Shown here: piece after piece, positions 62,276 through 64,000 of the stretch | How positions within the stretch are numbered: the stretch's first letter is position 1 | Layout: each line of letters begins with the position of its first letter | Origin: Saccharofermentans sp. | GTDB taxonomy: Bacteria > Bacillota > Clostridia > Saccharofermentanales > Saccharofermentanaceae | DNA length: 64,000 nucleotides | Direction: 5' to 3' | Assembly (NCBI GenBank): GCA_024403695.1 | Contig: JAKSRI010000009.1 | Span: forward strand, 1 to 64,000 | The notes under the pieces: model-generated | Told to the model about the DNA's origin: nothing | The model's input: the letters and a program-made list of their open reading frames with translations, nothing else | Databases searched by the model: none | Program-made: the position numbers and the translations under genes

Positions 62276-64000
62276 ATGGATAACAGAAATAATGTTAACA
62301 AGAAAAATCAGATGAATCGTAAGCCAAAGCCAGGTATCGGTCTTTTGTTCTATGTAGTTTTGGCAGTAGGTATCTTGTTCGCATCAACATTCATGTTTGG
62401 TGATAGCTTCGGAGGCGGTAACGAGAAGACACTTTCAGACGTTATGTATTACATCGAGTCTGATTCATTTGATGTTTCTTCTGTTGAGGTAGATGGTACT
62501 AACGTAACAGTTACTTATGTTGATAAGACAGGTGTTGAGAAGTATCAGACACAGACTATCCCACGTGAATATACTGATGACCTTTTGGATAAGCTTGAAG
62601 TAGCTAAGGCAGAAGGTAAGATTGAGACATATAACTACACAGAGCCTTTTGACTGGGCTGGCTTTATGAATATCGTTTCAATCATCGGAATGATTATCAT
62701 CGTAGTTGTTATCTTTATGAGCTTCTCTAAGCAGGGCAAGGATGGCAACAGCGTATTTAGCTTTGGTTCCAATAAAGCAAGACTTACTTCTCCTAAGGAT
62801 ATGAATGTTAAGTTTGCTGATGTTGCTGGTTCTAAGGAGGAGAAGGAGGAGCTTTCTGAGATTGTTGACTTCCTTAAGTCTCCTAAGAAGTACCATGACC
62901 TTGGCGCTAAGATTCCTAAGGGTGTAATTCTTTATGGTGCGCCTGGTACAGGTAAGACACTCCTTGCACGTGCCGTTGCAGGTGAGGCTGGCGTTCCATT
63001 CTTCTATATTTCAGGTTCTGACTTCGTAGAGATGCTTGTTGGTGCAGGTGCTTCTCGTGTTAGAAGCCTTTTCGCAGACGCTAAGAAAGCAGCTCCAGCT
63101 GTTATCTTTATCGATGAGATCGACGCAGTTGGTCGTAAGAGAGGTGCCGGCTTAGGTGGTGGTAACGACGAGCGTGAGCAGACACTTAACCAGATTCTCG
63201 TTGAGATGGATGGTTTTGAGAAGAATACAAACGTAATTGTTATTGCTGCTACTAACCGTGCAGACGTTCTTGACCCAGCTCTCCTTAGACCTGGTAGATT
63301 TGACCGTAAGGTTATGGTTAATGAGCCAGATGCAGATGAGAGAGAGGCTATCCTCAAGATTCATGCTAAGGGTAAGCCACTTGCCAAGGACGTTAATCTT
63401 AAGGAGATTGCACTTTCTACAAGCGGTTTTACAGGTGCTGATCTCGCGAACCTTCTTAATGAGGCTGCTCTTCTTACAGCAAGACGTAACAAGAAGGAGA
63501 TTACTCCACTTGAGATTTCTGATGCTACATTCCGTGTAATGATGGGCCCTGAGAAGAATTCCAAGAAGCTTAGCGATAAGGTTAAGAGACTTACAGCGTA
63601 CCACGAGGCTGGTCACGCAATCGTTCTTAAAGCTACATCTGATAACCAGAAGATTGATCGAGTTACAATTATCCCAGCTGGTCGTGCAGGCGGATTTACA
63701 GCATATAAGCCAGTTGAAGATATCGAGTTCTACACAGAGAAGATGCTTCTCGATTCCATCAGAACAAGTCTTGGTGGACGTGCAGCCGAGGAGATTTTCC
63801 TTGGTGAGATTAGTACAGGAGCTTCCTCTGATCTCCAGCACTGTAATCGTGTTGCTTCTGCAATGGTTAAGAAGTACGGTTTATCTCCTAAGTTCCCTAA
63901 TATGGTATTTGGGGATGAGAATAATGAGGTATTCGTAGGAGCTTCATTTGGTCAGGTTCAGCCTTACTCAGATGCAACTGCAAATGAGATTGATAAGGAA
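62276..64000 (+). CDS. ftsH: ATP-dependent zinc metalloprotease FtsH (3' end outside window)
   Basis: The 575 codons seen cover most of FtsH. Two transmembrane helices (about 22-42 and 128-148) flank a periplasmic-type domain. Then Walker A ([19 protein letters not shown]), Walker B ([15 protein letters not shown]), the SRH ([11 protein letters not shown]) and the zinc motif HEAGHA (about residue 443) follow. The gene continues past base 64000. AGAGGT precedes the ATG, 20 bp after tilS. Confidence 0.95.
   Translation, partial: MDNRNNVNKKNQMNRKPKPGIGLLFYVVLAVGILFASTFMFGDSFGGGNEKTLSDVMYYIESDSFDVSSVEVDGTNVTVTYVDKTGVEKYQTQTIPREYTDDLLDKLEVAKAEGKIETYNYTEPFDWAGFMNIVSIIGMIIIVVVIFMSFSKQGKDGNSVFSFGSNKARLTSPKDMNVKFADVAGSKEEKEELSEIVDFLKSPKKYHDLGAKIPKGVILYGAPGTGKTLLARAVAGEAGVPFFYISGSDFVEMLVGAGASRVRSLFADAKKAAPAVIFIDEIDAVGRKRGAGLGGGNDEREQTLNQILVEMDGFEKNTNVIVIAATNRADVLDPALLRPGRFDRKVMVNEPDADEREAILKIHAKGKPLAKDVNLKEIALSTSGFTGADLANLLNEAALLTARRNKKEITPLEISDATFRVMMGPEKNSKKLSDKVKRLTAYHEAGHAIVLKATSDNQKIDRVTIIPAGRAGGFTAYKPVEDIEFYTEKMLLDSIRTSLGGRAAEEIFLGEISTGASSDLQHCNRVASAMVKKYGLSPKFPNMVFGDENNEVFVGASFGQVQPYSDATANEIDKE

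Overview
The window is about 64 kb of a low-to-moderate GC Gram-positive chromosome. A Clostridia member close to Lachnospiraceae (Butyrivibrio/Pseudobutyrivibrio-like) fits best. The evidence is a sortase-anchored SpaA-repeat surface protein, an LtaS-type sulfatase, ECF vitamin uptake, strong AGGAGG ribosome sites, ATP-independent intrinsic terminators and the rpsF-ssb-rpsR-rplI-dnaB and tilS-ftsH gene orders. This placement is inferred from gene content only. No rRNA, tRNA, CRISPR array, prophage or insertion sequence was seen, and genes are packed with no gap above 300 bp.

Layout. 1-6.1 kb: C-terminal part of a repetitive wall-anchored protein, a histidine phosphatase, an SMP-30 lactonase-like protein and an acyl-CoA ligase. 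6.2-8.7 kb (minus): a PadR-controlled envelope operon (padR, HAAS/DUF1700, DUF4097, rhomboid protease) behind a near-consensus promoter with a perfect palindrome over the -10. 8.8-12.9 kb: citrate synthase, NADP-isocitrate dehydrogenase and an ArAE-HAD fusion. 12.9-17.7 kb: a five-gene operon of circularly permuted ATP-grasp, alpha-E, transglutaminase-like and two AstE/AspA-type proteins. 17.9-21.7 kb: a DUF4160/DUF2442-HTH pair, a two-component system and nadE. 21.8-25 kb: a membrane TIR protein with a large propeller-like domain. 25-30.2 kb: a DHH phosphoesterase, queuosine precursor transporter and QueF, a COG0523 GTPase and nicotinate phosphoribosyltransferase. 30.4-34.7 kb (minus): a two-component system with a C39-like peptidase and a miniature sigma-like protein. 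34.8-42.4 kb: pantothenate kinase, ECF S-component, radical SAM protein, second phosphatase, MFS transporter, LtaS-like protein and lipoprotein. 42.6-45 kb (minus): plsC and prfC. 45-57 kb: malQ, glpK, AEC transporter, SseB-like protein, prfA, a Sua5 fusion, a GNAT protein, a hybrid kinase and a CAT-like acyltransferase. 57.3-64 kb: rpsF, ssb, rpsR, rplI, dnaB, tilS and the 5' part of ftsH.

Most interesting system. The ATP-grasp operon and the citrate synthase operon have almost the same leader: a similar promoter, then two terminator-like hairpins each starting with a consensus ACAADGGMGTTY motif, the second ending just before the ribosome site. Citrate synthase and isocitrate dehydrogenase make 2-oxoglutarate, the carbon skeleton for glutamate. 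The shared leader therefore places the uncharacterised amide-forming and amide-cleaving operon in the same regulon and suggests a link to nitrogen or glutamate status. The operon also holds an active-looking AstE/AspA enzyme beside a paralogue that has lost its visible catalytic residues.

Other signals with no assigned function are three families of intergenic inverted repeats (GGTAG/CTACC elements, nested AGAACTTTT arms and a TTTACTCGCGG repeat inside a three-way-junction fold), a Sua5 protein fused to a phosphatase-like domain without its catalytic arginine, and a COG0523 GTPase without the usual CxCC motif.
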